Shown one piece after another: positions 12,640 through 24,696 of a DNA stretch of 64,000 nucleotides. The stretch is from Carnegiea gigantea (taxonomy: Eukaryota; Streptophyta; Magnoliopsida; Caryophyllales; Cactaceae). How positions within the stretch are numbered: the first letter of the stretch is position 1; every line of letters starts with the position of its first letter. The translations under genes were made by a program, and so were the position numbers. The stretch lies in contig JAKOGI010000326.1 in the NCBI GenBank assembly GCA_029747015.1, forward strand, positions 646,033 through 710,032. The letters run 5' to 3'. Below the pieces are notes generated by a model. That model saw only the letters and a list, made by a program, of their open reading frames with translations, did not search any database and was not told where the DNA came from.

Positions 12640-13365
12640 TTTGAGAAGGGAAGTCGATCACGCCTTATAATAGAATCGCGGGCTAAGCCACCAGTATTTG
12701 CCTCTTATTACAGGACACCTTTTGAGCTCAGGGAGCTAAGGAGGTAATTGAAGGAGCTTTTTGACTTTGGATACATCCGTCCCTCATTAGTCTCTCTATG
12801 GTGCACTAGTCTTGTTTCAAAAAAAGCATGACGGTTCTCTCTGACTATGCATAGACTACCAGGCGCACTAAACAATATCATCATCATAAATAAGCACCTT
12901 GTTCCTTGTAATGATGATCTGTTTGATCAAGTTGGGGATGCAATGAAGTATACTAAGCTTGATTTGAGGAGTGGATATTATGAGGTCCGTATAACTGAAA
13001 GGATGAACTAAAGACAGCATGTTTGACGCGCTATGGATTGTATGAGTTCATAGTCATGCCCTTTGGCATAACAAATGCACCGGCTATGTTTTATACACTC
13101 ATGAACAAGGAACTTGCTCCGTTCTTAGATTGCTTTGTTGTTGTTTATCTTGATGACATTGTCATCTACAGCAAGCCCTTGGGGAAGCATGTGGGGAACT
13201 TGAGAGAAGTGTTCCAAACCTTCAGGGACAACAAACTTTATTTCAAGAAAGCAAAGTTCTTCTTCACATAAGAAGATGTACCTTTCTTGGGTCATGTTAT
13301 TGGCAAGGGCAACCTTTGGTTGGACATGATAAAGTCGAGACGATCCTTGAATAGAAGCTACTAAC
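12640..13365 (+). pseudogene. gypsy reverse transcriptase, broken
   Basis: The best segment, 13023-13271, contains the fingers/palm motif FIVMPFGITNAPAMF and the catalytic VVYLDDIVIYS box. Upstream in other frames are PFELRELRR, the LFDFGYIRPS segment and TKLDLRSGYYEVRI. At least four frameshifts or stops interrupt the domain. Confidence 0.85.
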
Positions 13366-13439
13366 AAAAGTCACCAAGTTGAGATCTTTTCTTGGCTCGG
13401 TGAACTACTACTGTGGTTCATCAAGGGATATTCTGCTAT

Positions 13440-14007
13440 CGCCACTCTTTTAACTAACTTGTTGAAAAAGGGAAGAGGATGGACTTTGAACCAAGAGTGC
13501 CAACAAGCCTTTGATGCGTTAAAGAAAGTCATCATCGAGGAGCTCATTTTGTTTCTCCCCGATCTTAACAAGTTGTTCGAGCTACACACGAATGCTTCCG
13601 ATTTCGCTATGGATGGAGTTTTGATACAAGAGAGTCATCCCATCGCTTTTGAGAGCTGGAAGCTTAATGATGCTGAGAGGTGGTAAACCATACAAGAAAA
13701 CAAGATGACCGCAGTGGTGTGTTATCTTTACACATGGAGGCATTACTTGTACGAAAGCAAGTTCGTGATCAAGGCTGCTAATGTCGCCACAAGCTACTTC
13801 CAAACTCAAAAGAAGCTTCCTCTCAAGCAAAATCGGTGGCAAGACTTTTTAACCGGCTTTGATTATATTATGGAGTACAAGTTGGGTAGTACCAACTTAA
13901 TGGCCAATGCCTTGAGCCGCAAAGAAAAACTCGCCGACATTAGCTGGCCTCAAAGCTACCTTTATGACCGCATCAAGGGGGGCCTCCAACATGACCCACT
14001 TACCTAA
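13440..14007 (+). pseudogene. gypsy RNase H and connection, broken
   Basis: Two open pieces, 13459-13686 and 13705-14007, are separated by one stop. The first has WTLNQECQQAFDALKK and LHTNASDFAMDGVL, where the first catalytic Asp of the usual T-D-A-S reads N. The second has the RHYLYESKFVI segment, KQNRWQDFL and NLMANALSRK, the usual end of the RNase H-like domain (A-D-ALSR). Confidence 0.85.
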
Positions 14008-14039
14008 ACCATCACGAAACTTGTCAAAGAGGGCAATTG

Positions 14040-14760
14040 AGGGCGATTTTAAGATGGATTGATTCTTATGAAGGGCAAACGCATCTATGTTCCTTCACAA
14101 GGCAATCTCTGGTGCAAAGTCATGAAGGAGTGTCATGATAGTAAGTGGGCTGGGTCATCCAGACATGTAATGTATACTGGCTCTTGTAAGAGATTCTTAA
14201 TATTGGCCTCACTTAAAAAATGATGTGGATGACTCTATGAAGACTTGTCTTATGGACCAACAAGGAAAGATAGAGCAAGGAACACCTACAGGACTTTATT
14301 GTTGGCTTACCCACAAGTGAGGGTGCAATTAGGTCCTTATGGTGGTGGACCGGTATTCCAAGTATGCCACCTTCATTCCTACATCTAAGGAATGTTCCTC
14401 TGAGCAAGCCAACCTCTTATTCTTTAAGCATGTGGTGACGCATTGAGGCTTGCGTTGGTCCATCGTGGGTGAGCGGGACACTCACTTTATGGGGCCCATT
14501 TGGATGGAGTTGTTTAAGCTCATCAAGTTCGAGCTCAATTTCTCCACCACTTTTCATCCTCAAAGTGATAGACAAATCGAGAGGGTTAATGCTATCTTGG
14601 GGCTTTATTTAAGGCACTACATGAATGCCAACCAATAAGATTAGGCAAAGTTGCTTGATATTGCCTAATTCTCACATAAATTGGATGGAGCGATTCCACG
14701 GGTCGAAGTCTGTTTGAGATCATCATAGGTCAATAACCCTTGATACTAAGTTCTCTTGCC
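14040..14760 (+). pseudogene. gypsy integrase, broken
   Basis: The piece 14450-14638 contains SIVGERDTHFMG and the conserved FHPQSDRQIERVNAIL block of the integrase catalytic core. Upstream, in shifted frames, is the remnant of the VVDRYSKYATFIP strand near 14345. The N-terminal zinc-binding part is barely recognisable. Confidence 0.75.
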
Positions 14761-14879
14761 ACTTTTTACAAGGGACCAAGCCCACCCACCTATAAGTTTG
14801 ACATGGATTGGAATGATCAAGTAAGTGTCACTCATGCTTACTTGTAGAAGGCCTCCAAGAAGATGAAGAAGTGGGCCAA

Positions 14880-15346
14880 TAAGAAAAGACACTTAAGAGA
14901 GTTCCAAGTAGGAGATCTTGCACGTGTCAAGATGTATAACCATGTGAGGTTAAGGGGTTGACATCGATGTCTCATTCGATGATTCAAGGGTCCCTTCCAC
15001 ATCTTAAGAAGGCGGGGGCATAAGTTTACAAGGTAAGGTTGCCTCTAAAGGTCAAGTATCATCATGTCTTCCTGATAAGTTTACTCAACCCTTACCATGG
15101 AGACCAAGTGGATCCAAGTAGAGGCATCTCACAACGGGCACTGATCGGCATAAAGGTCTAACATGATGAGGAGGTTGAATGAGTGGTGTGGCACATCAAC
15201 CAACCACTGACACATGAACTCCTTACCAAGTGAAAAGGACTACCTGAGAGAAAGGCTAGGTGGGATTCCATCCAACACTTGGGCAATTCGAGAAACAAAT
15301 ACAAGCATTTGAGGAAAAGAAGGCAACAAGGACGTTGTTGGAAAAT
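14880..15346 (+). pseudogene. gypsy integrase C-terminus with chromodomain-like remnant
   Basis: Frames contain FQVGDLARVKMYNHVRLRG, then KVKYHHVFLISLLNPYHGD, which resembles the segment preceding the chromodomain in chromoviruses. GQFEKQIQAFEE follows and matches the last helix of such a domain. Multiple stops are present. The chromovirus assignment rests on these remnants. Confidence 0.55.
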
Positions 15347-15357
15347 GTGGGGGAGGA
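15347..15357 (+). other. Polypurine tract of the gypsy element
   Basis: The purine-rich tract TGGGGGAGGA immediately precedes the 3' LTR start TGCCACAG. Confidence 0.7.
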
Positions 15358-15654
15358 TGCCACAGACCGTAGTACAATGTCCCAATTTCTCTAAATTTCT
15401 CTAGAGTCTATTCTAGAGTGTTCCATAAGCTTCCAGACAATTCCATACTTGGGTAGAATCTTACATATTCGTACAGAAAATTCTAGAGAGTTCTCAGATA
15501 TCTGCGTAGATATTTGTGTAAAATCTCCACTGTTCATTGAGGAGACAAATGTGTAGACACCCCCAGTGGGGCTCATTTATACACAAAGTATTTCCAAGTA
15601 TGATACAACGCATTCTCCTAAACTTCCTTATGTCCACTTTCTCTCAAAATTCTC

Positions 15655-15706
<52 letters not shown>

Positions 15707-15865
15707 TGTGTGTGTGCACGCGTGCGCGCGTGCACCCATGCTTACTTAGCTTCTTAAATCTAAGTCAAACAACACTTAAGGCTTACTAGCAAATTAAAGT
15801 AGGATTTTGAGTGAGTTTACTTGCACCACATGAGCTTTAGTTTGAGTAAATTATCAATCCATGCA
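15358..15865 (+). repeat. 3' LTR of the gypsy element
   Basis: Starts TGCCACAG after the polypurine tract and ends ATCAATCCATGCA. It is colinear with the 5' LTR. A (GA)n-(GT)n expansion at 15658-15732, absent from the 5' LTR, lengthens it. Confidence 0.8.
15658..15732. repeat. (GA)n-(GT)n-(GC) microsatellite in the 3' LTR
   Basis: About 22 GA units are followed by GT units and alternating GC/GT. The 5' LTR has only TTGAGTGCGTTAGTG at the same place. Confidence 0.95.
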
Positions 15866-16440
15866 CCATACAGAGACTTTGCTTAACAAGATTCAATTAA
15901 AAACCAACTTAGACCTTAATCTATTAGATGAAATTTTAATGATAATAACACCTCTTTTATCTAAATCTTGTACAAGTCCTAGCCCCTAGGGTAGCAATTG
16001 GATGGCTAGAGGGGAACCATATTAGGCCTAAAGGTTCGTTGGTGCCAGAGTCTTCCCCTCAAAATGTACTTCCACCCATGTTTGAAACCAAGAGATTATG
16101 GTAGAAGTCATCCCTTACTTCGGACACATAGTTATAATTCATTTGCTATTTCATTTGCAATAATTAATAGCAAAATGTTATAGTGGTATATGACAACCAC
16201 TATAATTAGACAAATATAGAGCGTACACTTATCATAGGTAAATCATAACCGCTCATTTGATTTGTTTTTTAAATGATTAAAAATGTAATATAAGGATTTT
16301 ATAACATCTCAAAAAATTGTGAAAAATAATTATTATGAGGTAATGTTTGAGTACTTTCTATTACCTATTCTATAAGTTAGAAACAAAAACTGAAGTTTTG
16401 AAAAGAAAAAAACAAATAATACAATGTAATATGCTTGTAT
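15866..16440. other. Intergenic; possible left end of a TIR element
   Basis: No gene is visible. Near 16176-16202 the sequence GTTATAGTGGT...ACAACCACTATAA is a partial palindrome that recurs inverted at 17408-17442, which may be the two ends of a foldback or Mutator-like element around the GC-richer island. Confidence 0.35.
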
Positions 16441-17170
16441 CTCAACACCATCATGACTTTCGGCCACCACCATCAAACTTGTTGGCAACAACCACCAATG
16501 AACAGTGGGACGATACAATCTCTGACGAGTTAAGTTCGGCACCCCCCAATCTCCCTCCTGTTTTTTCGAGCGGCACAGGCCATTATTAGCAGCGACAAGA
16601 TCGACCGTCTCACTAGAGAGAGGAGAGATGGTAGGCGATGGCGGGTTCCGTGAAGAGCTGGCTGGTGGTTAGAGACGGCGAAGGAGCCATGGTCTCGGTG
16701 ACTGGGCTTCAAAACATGTCAACAACGTATCGACCCCATCCTGGGCGACAAGTTTGGCTGGCTGTGATGAAAATAACAACTCACACCCTGGTCTATTGGG
16801 AGGTAGTGGCGCTGGTTCGTTAGCCATACCGTCTCCGCTTTTTATCCCGATCTCGCCCGCTACATTGAGCCCAATGCCTCATCCCCGATTGTCAGTTATT
16901 CTCTCTTTCTCTCTCTCCTCTCTGACATTGTCATAGTTTTGGTGACATCATAGTTTTCGGCGACACATATTTTTTGGCATTCATCCCTAGAATCTTGGCT
17001 TTCTAAGCTTGTAGAGAGCCCCGGTAATGAAGAGATTCAACATGGGCCAAAAAATGGGAAAGATGTAGCGGACTGTCGAGAGAGTGGATAATGTCGTCGA
17101 AAAGTTTGAGTGCATTGCCGGAAAATTGACCATGTTGGAACCTGCGGGATGGGCAACCATTTTCTGATTG
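16440..17170. other. GC-richer island, function unknown
   Basis: This stretch is clearly richer in G+C and CpG than its surroundings. It contains short open frames on both strands (for example 16347-16589 and 16638-16823 plus; 16530-16712 minus), none recognised and all overlapping. It could be a captured gene or promoter fragment inside a transposon. No function is assigned. Confidence 0.3.
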
Positions 17171-17689
17171 TGGCAACGTGAAAGGAAGATGGTATATGAT
17201 TTTTTATTTTTAAAAAACTATTATTTTTTCTATTAATAAAATGGGGACTAAGGAGTGATCAAACAAGCCCGATGAAAGTATATTTTTCAATAGTTATAAG
17301 CATTTTATAATTTTCATAATATATTTTTAACTAATTAAAAAGAAAAATTAAGTCAACAGTTAAATTAATGAATGACAAGTGTAGGGTTCAAAGTTGTTCA
17401 TTTACAATGGTTGTCGTATAGCAACAACCACTATAACTACTTCCTAATTAATATTGTTTATTAGTTCGAAAACAATGTTATACTTCTGTATATAGTACAA
17501 AATTATGAAGTACTTGTTACCTTGAATATCTTGATGTATTTTACGATTGAATTCAAACTGTGTCTTGGCAAGTAGTGTTCTCTATCAATGTTATTCTAGC
17601 AGTTTGCAAGTGAATTCATAAACTTAAGATGTAGATGTTTGTTTTGCTGTGATTGTTGATATAATTAATAAAAATAATAAATGAATTAT

Positions 17690-18440
17690 TGCAAGATACT
17701 TTTTAAGTGTGTTATTTGGGCTTAAAAAGTCATATGACTATTTATTAAATTTTAAAAAAATAATATGATTTAATATCATAAGAGTGTTATAAATTGTGTA
17801 GAAATAATTTTTTTTATTTATCATTTTTCACAACTATAAAATTGCACTTATGATATGCCTTTATGGACCTGGTTGATTCGATTAGGATGCTACTTAATAT
17901 TTGTCCGCGTAGCTAACGAATGTTAAAACTTTACGGATCATAATTAAGGCTCTGTTCGGCAAATTTAACTCTTTGGGTAGTACATAGCTATTGAGGTAGC
18001 AAATAGTTATTTAGAGATTGAGTGGATAATTGTTTTGATTTAACTGTTAGTGGTTAGTTATCTAGATAAGCGGTTGAGAAAAAATGTTTGATAGATTTAG
18101 CTACCGAGTTAGCCAATTAATGTCAATTGGCATAGAAGTATGTGACTAACTTCCAAAGATAAAATTTTCAAATGATATTTTTGACAAAAAATATAAAATG
18201 CTGCTTTTGAATGCTAAAAGTTAATATTATTAGCTTTCTAGAAACGTTGCTTGAAATACAAAATGCTACTTGAAACGAGCTCAAACACCACGTTATCAAA
18301 AACTTAAAATTGATTGACTAATGTCTTACGCAAAATGCTAAATGCTACTTCAAATACTATTGCCAAACACGTCGGCCTTACTCTGAATATTGAAAATTTG
18401 GTGATTTTAAAAGATATCTTGCTACAAGATATATATTATC
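17690..18440. repeat. AT-rich repeat, copy interrupted by a MITE
   Basis: The outer parts 17690-17946 and 18378-18440 match the uninterrupted repeat at 35505-35885. Shared blocks include TTGCAAGATACTT, the GCGTAGC(C/T)(G/A)ACGAAT block, CATAATTAA, GATTTTAAA and TCTTGCTACAAGATATATAT. The MITE at 17947-18377 splits the copy. Confidence 0.65.
17947..18377. mobile_element. Harbinger/Tourist-type MITE, 431 bp (copy 1)
   Basis: Ends GGCTCTGTTCGGCAAA and (right, inverted) GGCCGACGTGTTTGGCAA. Flanking TTA trinucleotides at 17944-17946 and 18378-18380 fit the 3-bp TWA target of PIF/Harbinger elements. It is colinear with 56926-57355 (430 bp). Shared internal blocks include TAGATAAGCGGTTGA, AATTTCCAAAGATAAAATTTTCA-type sequence and ATAAAATGCT. 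Confidence 0.75.
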
Positions 18441-20402
18441 ATTCATCAACCTTAGTTAATGAATTAGAATGAAATATTTTAAAGAAGCACGGTCAAATTG
18501 ACTGAAAAATACCTAGCTATTTGTGTGTATCCTCGCTATTGCAAACAGTGAGATATTTTGGATGCCTACTGTATGAATTAAGAGTTGATTATATTGAAAT
18601 TCCTTTTAAATTATTTTTCAAGGCATTTATTTTTAATATGTGATATTAGTGTACATCTCGTGCTTTGCACAGACATGTGTCAAACTTTGTCTGTCATTTG
18701 AGTTACCTAAATGATATTGAATATTATGTACAGTAATTATTTGCTAATATGAACCAAGTTATTCAAAATTATACTTACGAAAACATTCATGAAATCCTTA
18801 CATTACAATATTTGTTAAAGAATTTTCAGTAGAAATATTAAATTATAATTATTCAACATATTTTCTTCAAAATAATATATTTGTGACATTCATATGGGCC
18901 ATGATGTTAAATCGTATAAAGACATTGCAAACTTTCCTAGCGCTTTAAATATATTGTTGTTATGTTATTTTTCTTCAATTTTTTAGGTTATGTAATTTAT
19001 ATGTTTATCTGAGTTAACAAATTTACAACATATAAAAAAGAAATTCTGAAAACAAATATATCTAATAAGAACAATGTATAAGCAACAAATACGTTCTAGT
19101 TTATAATATATAAAATAAAACTTAAAGTAAGTAGTACTACTCATCAAATCAATGTATCCTATTTATTACTTAGGGAGATATTTGAGAATCTATATAAATT
19201 TTATTGAAATTGTAAAAAGTAGAAGAAATAAATAAAAGGTGTAATGAGAATGTTAATGTTTTTATTTACTCAACATGAACGGTTTAGAAAGTAAATGGTT
19301 GAATGCAATGTTTTAGCGTCAATTTATGATTAAATATAATTTCTAAGGGATTAATTAGGGAGTACTAAAGATGTTGGGGTTGCAATCTATATCATAGAGT
19401 TAATTGATCCAATTTCTTTCTTTGTAATAATTCATCTTTGTTGTATACATCAAATTAAAATACATTATGGTTAACTTAAATAAAAATATTAACATTCTCA
19501 TGTGGACAATATGAAATCGGAATCACATCAGTTTGTATCAACTAAATATTAAATAAGATCGGCTCCTCTTACATCAAATATATATGCAACATAAATCATT
19601 AAAAAATATACAATAATATCAGAGACATGTAAAATGAGATGGAATGAGTTAATTCTAAGTAAGGTTTAGAGATGATATTGGTTGAACATTTTAGACACAT
19701 TCGTAAGAAAAGAGCATCCCCTATTCAATCATTGAAATTCAATCCCAAGTTACAATAACCCACTAAATTTCTTCAAATGCAATGAAGGAATTTCTAGAAC
19801 CAACTATTTACCCATCTTGAAAATAAAGTGTAAAATCAAAAAATTGAAAAAGGTAACTGCAGGGGAATTGTCGGACATTATTTTGCTTTGCAACGCTAGA
19901 CAGGATCAATGGTTAATACAACTTCACGAAGGCTACCTTAGTGATCGGAGAGGAGTATCTATGCAGATTACAATTAATGCAGGAAGATTATGCACCAGTA
20001 TTTTGCTTTGCAAGCCAAAATAAGATCAATGGTGAATACAACTTTCTGAGGCCACCTTTCGGACTGGAAAGGAATATTTATACAAATTACAAATATTTCA
20101 TATATAACCATTGGCCAAAGAATAATGATAGTCAAACTTAACATTAACACTATAGACAATGAAAATGTTGCACATTAGTGGATGCCTAGTAGATTACTTC
20201 AACAAAACGTGTGAATGTTGTCATCCCCACGTATACCGTCAATTAATTTTGGATAGTTAAAGCCACGGATTAATTGAAAGTCAAAATGTTGTCAAATGAA
20301 TGATCTCAAATACTGAAAATAATTATACATATATTTGTTGCCATGTTTTCAATTTGAAGATAATTGAAGAAATAATTAAATATTTTTAAAGGTTTATATT
20401 TT
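18441..20402. other. AT-rich intergenic with a possible Helitron 3' end
   Basis: No gene was recognised. On the minus strand the hairpin CTGTGCAAAGCACGAG (18657-18672) followed by CTAA at 18649-18646 and a T resembles a Helitron 3' terminus; the matching 5' end was not found. Around 19875-20100 a roughly 125-bp segment is duplicated in tandem (ATTTTGCTTTGCAA at 19879 and about 20002). Confidence 0.4.
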
Positions 20403-20409
20403 TTGTATG

Positions 20410-20457
<48 letters not shown>

Positions 20458-20554
20458 TATATTATATTATATATATATATATACACACACACATACATAC
20501 ATACATACATACATATATAGACACACACACACACACACACACATACATACATAC

Positions 20555-20587
<33 letters not shown>

Positions 20588-21043
20588 TACATACCTACAT
20601 ACATACATACATACATACATAATATATATATGATATATATATATATATAGATATATATATATATATTATATTAATATATTATATAACTATCTATATAGTT
20701 ATATATATATATATATATTATTATACATGTATAATGCATATTATGTGTGTGTGTGTGTGTGTATATATAATATATATATATATGTTTATTTTTTATATAT
20801 ATATTATATCTATATATTACCTACATATATTCATTAATAAATATATATATTATATAATATCTATATATACCTACATACATACATACATATATTCTAGATA
20901 GATATATATCATATAATATATTATATATATATATATATATAAATTACATACGTAACCTAACTACATACATACCTATATTTTATATATCTATATATATACT
21001 ATATATATATATATATTATATATATATCATCATAGATATATAT
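20403..21043. repeat. TA/CA/CATA microsatellite left of CACTA copy 2
   Basis: (TA)n, (CA)n and (CATA)n tracts. Open frames here encode Tyr-Ile-His-Thr repeats and are not genes. The CACTA element begins inside this tract. Confidence 0.95.
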
Positions 21044-21260
21044 CACTACAAAAAATAGTGCATCCTTCTACAGTTATGCCACAACACTTGATGAAGTGTG
21101 GGAAAAGGAATGACAAAATTTTATGATTTTCTCACTTCCACATTTAACAGGTGTGGGGAAAATCATAAAGCTTTTCCTCAATATATATATATATGCTTAT
21201 TAATTCTAGAGCTTTAAAAAGAATTTTAATAAATATTTTCATTATACTAATGAAATTTAT

Positions 21261-21695
21261 TTACAAAAAAACAAAATGTTCAATATAGAGAATTCCCCAC
21301 ACCCCAATATTATGTGGACGATTTTTTATTTTAAAAAAGGAATTATATATGTGAAAGGCCCATCTCAGAAGCAGACATATGCGTGTTTCTCTTTTCCTGG
21401 GTGCCCGATGGACACCAATTCGTGCCTCAAACATCACCACTGAAAGCCCTAAAAACCCCTCAATTCTCTGCGTTATTGCAATTCTGGGCACGAATTTGAA
21501 TGTGTTTTCAACAAAAACCTCTGAATCGTACGATGTCGGAGCATCAAAGTGAATTCGCAACTGAATTTCATCCAAAAGCTTCAGAATCATCAACAATTGC
21601 CCATAATTTGCCAGTGAATTAAACAATTGCCAAGCTTTCGGATTCATATGGCTTAAGAGCGAGGTAAGTGAATTTGGCAACCTAGTTTCATCCAC
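21261..21695 (-). CDS. Unrecognised 144-aa open frame inside CACTA copy 2
   Basis: The longest non-repetitive frame in the element. The product starts MDETRLPNSL and contains a short basic stretch (RAPRKRETR, residues about 97-105). I see no motif of a CACTA transposase (TnpD/TnpA). It may be a captured host fragment or a chance frame. No initiation context or splice evidence supports expression, and the equivalent part of copy 1 lies outside the window so it cannot be compared. Confidence 0.2.
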   Translation of the reverse strand: MDETRLPNSLTSLLSHMNPKAWQLFNSLANYGQLLMILKLLDEIQLRIHFDAPTSYDSEVFVENTFKFVPRIAITQRIEGFLGLSVVMFEARIGVHRAPRKRETRICLLLRWAFHIYNSFFKIKNRPHNIGVWGILYIEHFVFL

Positions 21696-24114
21696 TTAAT
21701 ATGAAATTACTGAAATTTTGGAAAAAATGGGAACAGTTCTTCAATCCTCTGGCGACTTTGTAGTGGCGACTTTTGCTAAACTGGAATTCAACAAGATATT
21801 GAAAGCTTGATTATCGTGACTTTGCTTTTCGATCTTGGTCGGCATATTTGTGAAACTGCTATCAAGGTGCCTGTCTTTCTTGATGTCTCATGATTTTAAC
21901 TTTAGTCCATACGTTCGATGACATAGATAGAATGCGTTGATGGCAATGCTTGAATATGATCCCCAAAATACTCTTGCAGATTTTATTAGAAGCATAGAAA
22001 GGAATATGGACTATTATTCATTCTTGATGATGTATATTTGGCAATTGATTTTATTTTTTTTTTGGTTGTTTCAATGATTTGTTCTTAATTTTGCTGAACC
22101 TAATCTGTGTTGTTTACGGGCAAAAAGTGTAGGATTAATCAGGAATAGTTTTGTCTAATTCTCCCTTTCTGTTGTGCTGTGGCTGAAATAATTTGTCTGG
22201 TTCTCATGTATGATGACAATTTTTTTTTCTTTTTTTTCCCTGTTCTATAAGTACAATGTTCTTTCAAGTGTTCTTGGAGTCTATGCGACATTGAAATGGC
22301 AACATAGTATCTTTCTCACTGATGTGAAGAATAGTGGGGTAAGATGTATGCTAGTATATATAGCCTTAGAGGTTAAAATAACAGACGCTGTGTTGGATGA
22401 AGATTAGTGGGCCAAGCATTCATAAAGGACAGGTTTTTTTTCCATAAAATTGTCAGTATCCTGTCAAATGTTTATAACAATCAGGAATGGTTTTGAATTA
22501 ATGTTGTATTATATCTTAGATCTATTTCCACAACTGATTAAGTTACAGTGGTTAATACATGGACTCTTAAAAGTGATAAGTAAATATATTGATAAAGTTT
22601 GAGACTTCAACCAGCAATTTTCAAAAGCATTCAAAGATTGTGAGTTGTGTAAATAGAGAGACAATGTGAGAGATTTTTAAGAAGGTTCAGCCAATAAATG
22701 GATCACGTCTTCTCCTGACAACCTCCCTTATGAATTAACCACTTGACTATCTCCTGAAATAATCTCAACAAGTGTCCTTTGAAATTTCACCTATGGCCAA
22801 AGTTTTTAGTTAACATTCTAATTAATAGGCTCAATCACTAAATAGGAGCCTCATTGCTCCTTTCTAGCTCACAGAGCTTACATGGAGCACTTTGTCTAGC
22901 TTATCCGGACACTTTGCCTAGACTCTTTGAGTCCTCACATACAACCAGAGTTTTTGAAAAGCACCGTGACAAACTCAACACCTACAGTCATCATATTTCG
23001 GATGGACAACATTCTTAATACAAGAGTAGCAACTCTCACTTACTCTTATAACTCTACTAGTATACTAGTAGAAGTATGAGATTGTGTGCAATACTTTCTC
23101 TCCTAACATGTTTATCTTTTTCTTCAAGAGTTTAGAAATTTAACGTTTACTTGGTTCTTCTATTTAGAGATGTTCTTTTGTGTTCTTGAACCGTAAAATT
23201 TGAAAATATTAGTCATTGAAGTGTATTGCATTCTTGGCCCTTGATTTGAAGTATAGGATATTCTTTTTAGGGACTTCAACAGCTTACATATGGAGTCTGA
23301 TCCTTTCCCTTTTTGGTTAGCCCCCATACTACGAACTTTAATAAGTTTTTCATAACTTAAGATTGCCTTCTTAACTTCTCTATTCAGTATGCTCATTGAT
23401 GCAAGTGTTATCTTCTAATTATTATACTAATCGCCTTACTTTATTTGCTAATCTAGCAGTCTAATGGAGATTACACTATTAGCATTAAATGATTGGCTGT
23501 CACAGTTGGTCATTATAGTGACTTTTTGAAATTCAAAATAATAATTGTACTGCTTTAGCTTATTTATTCTCTTTAGTATAATGCAATATCACACCAAATA
23601 TAATCATAAATAATTGCATAATATTTTTACTATTTTTTCCAAAGAAAAAATTAAATAAATTTAACCTATTTTGATAGAGTTTTTACCCAAAATGATTCTT
23701 TATGCTAAGAAATTTTTAGTGGTGCCTAATCCTTCAATAGCTAGTACATGTATGTAAGGGCCGCATCTTCAGTTTACTACTACTAAGTGCTTTAGTTGCT
23801 GAATTTACAAATCTGCATTTGAATTATTTTTCAATAAGAATATTGAGTCAATTGTGTGAATTTTCAACGATTAAATTCATTAAAAAAGACCGATTATTTG
23901 ATTAATGTTATTATTGATGTTACTTATTTATAAAATTATCGAATCAACGCTAAACCGAGTTTTTAAAATTGTTTTTCGTTTTACTTGGTTGATTCCCAAA
24001 GTTTAAACTGAAATGCTAGTTGTAGGTCGTTTCAATTCGAGTTTAGTCTATCCGTTAATGAGTACAGGACCAGAATTTAGTTGAATGATGTTAGTTACCC
24101 CAAAAAAAAAAAAG

Positions 24115-24480
24115 AAAAAGGGGGGGTCGAAGTCAGGCACGGAGAGCCCGACTCCCCGACATCTCTCTCTCTCTCTACTCGCTCGCTCTCTCTCTCCCCC
24201 CCAAAGCTTGTTCTCTCTCTCTCTCTGGGGCCACTGGTGGCCGTCTGGCGTCACCGCCGACCGCCGCTTGTCGCCAGCGAGAGAAAGGGACCACTGGTCC
24301 CCCCAGCACGCGTCCTCCACCGCTACAACCACCACACACTGCCATCCACTTCTCCCAGCCCAGAAACCACGCATCTAACCCCCGAAAGCCGCCACCCACG
24401 TGCCGGATTCCGGCAACCCACGACCCTCACTACCTCTTCTATAAATTGGGAGTTGAATTCTGTCAAAATCAGCTTAAATT
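24115..24480 (+). promoter_or_regulatory. GC/CT-rich segment with TATA-like box inside the solo LTR (possible LTR promoter)
   Basis: A G-run, long CT tracts and a strongly GC-rich block are followed by TCTATAAATTGG near 24438-24449. A sharp composition shift plus a TATA-like box is what an LTR U3/R boundary would look like. The overlapping open frames (24081-24488 plus, 24048-24374 minus) are low-complexity and read on both strands, so I do not call them genes. Confidence 0.4.
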
Positions 24481-24696
24481 GCCACTAAATCGAAGCTAGG
24501 GTTTCGTGTTCTGGGTGTAGCCGAACCAGGGTCGAGTTCAAGGGGATTTGGGGCGTGAATTGCTGCCAATTAAATGGGTTTTTAAGCAATTTCAAGGAAG
24601 TGTTTCTCCCTCCTAAGCTATTACTAATTTCAAAAATGTTTTTCAGCAGATTGATATTGCATGTGATGTTAGGGTTCGCTAAATGCGTTAGAGATG

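Larger units (their letters stand above)
9598..15865 (+). mobile_element. Ty3/gypsy LTR retrotransposon, chromovirus-like, heavily decayed
   Basis: Full-length but degenerate element about 6.3 kb long. Order on the plus strand: 5' LTR, tRNA primer site, gag, protease, reverse transcriptase (YLDD), RNase H, integrase, a chromodomain-like C-terminus, polypurine tract, 3' LTR. This PR-RT-RH-IN order defines Ty3/gypsy. Every domain is broken by stops and frameshifts. The two LTRs differ by roughly a quarter by eye, so the insertion is old. A hAT MITE (11840-12146) is nested in the protease, and gag carries a 478-bp tandem duplication. No clear target duplication was found. Confidence 0.9.

Noticed and set aside
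20403..20650. Two overlapping 76-79 codon plus-strand frames
   Set aside because: Pure microsatellite translation.
24048..24488. Ser/Leu/Pro/Arg-rich frames on both strands, up to 135 codons
   Set aside because: They are produced by a CT-rich, stop-poor GC block inside the solo LTR, with no conserved motif and competing frames on both strands.
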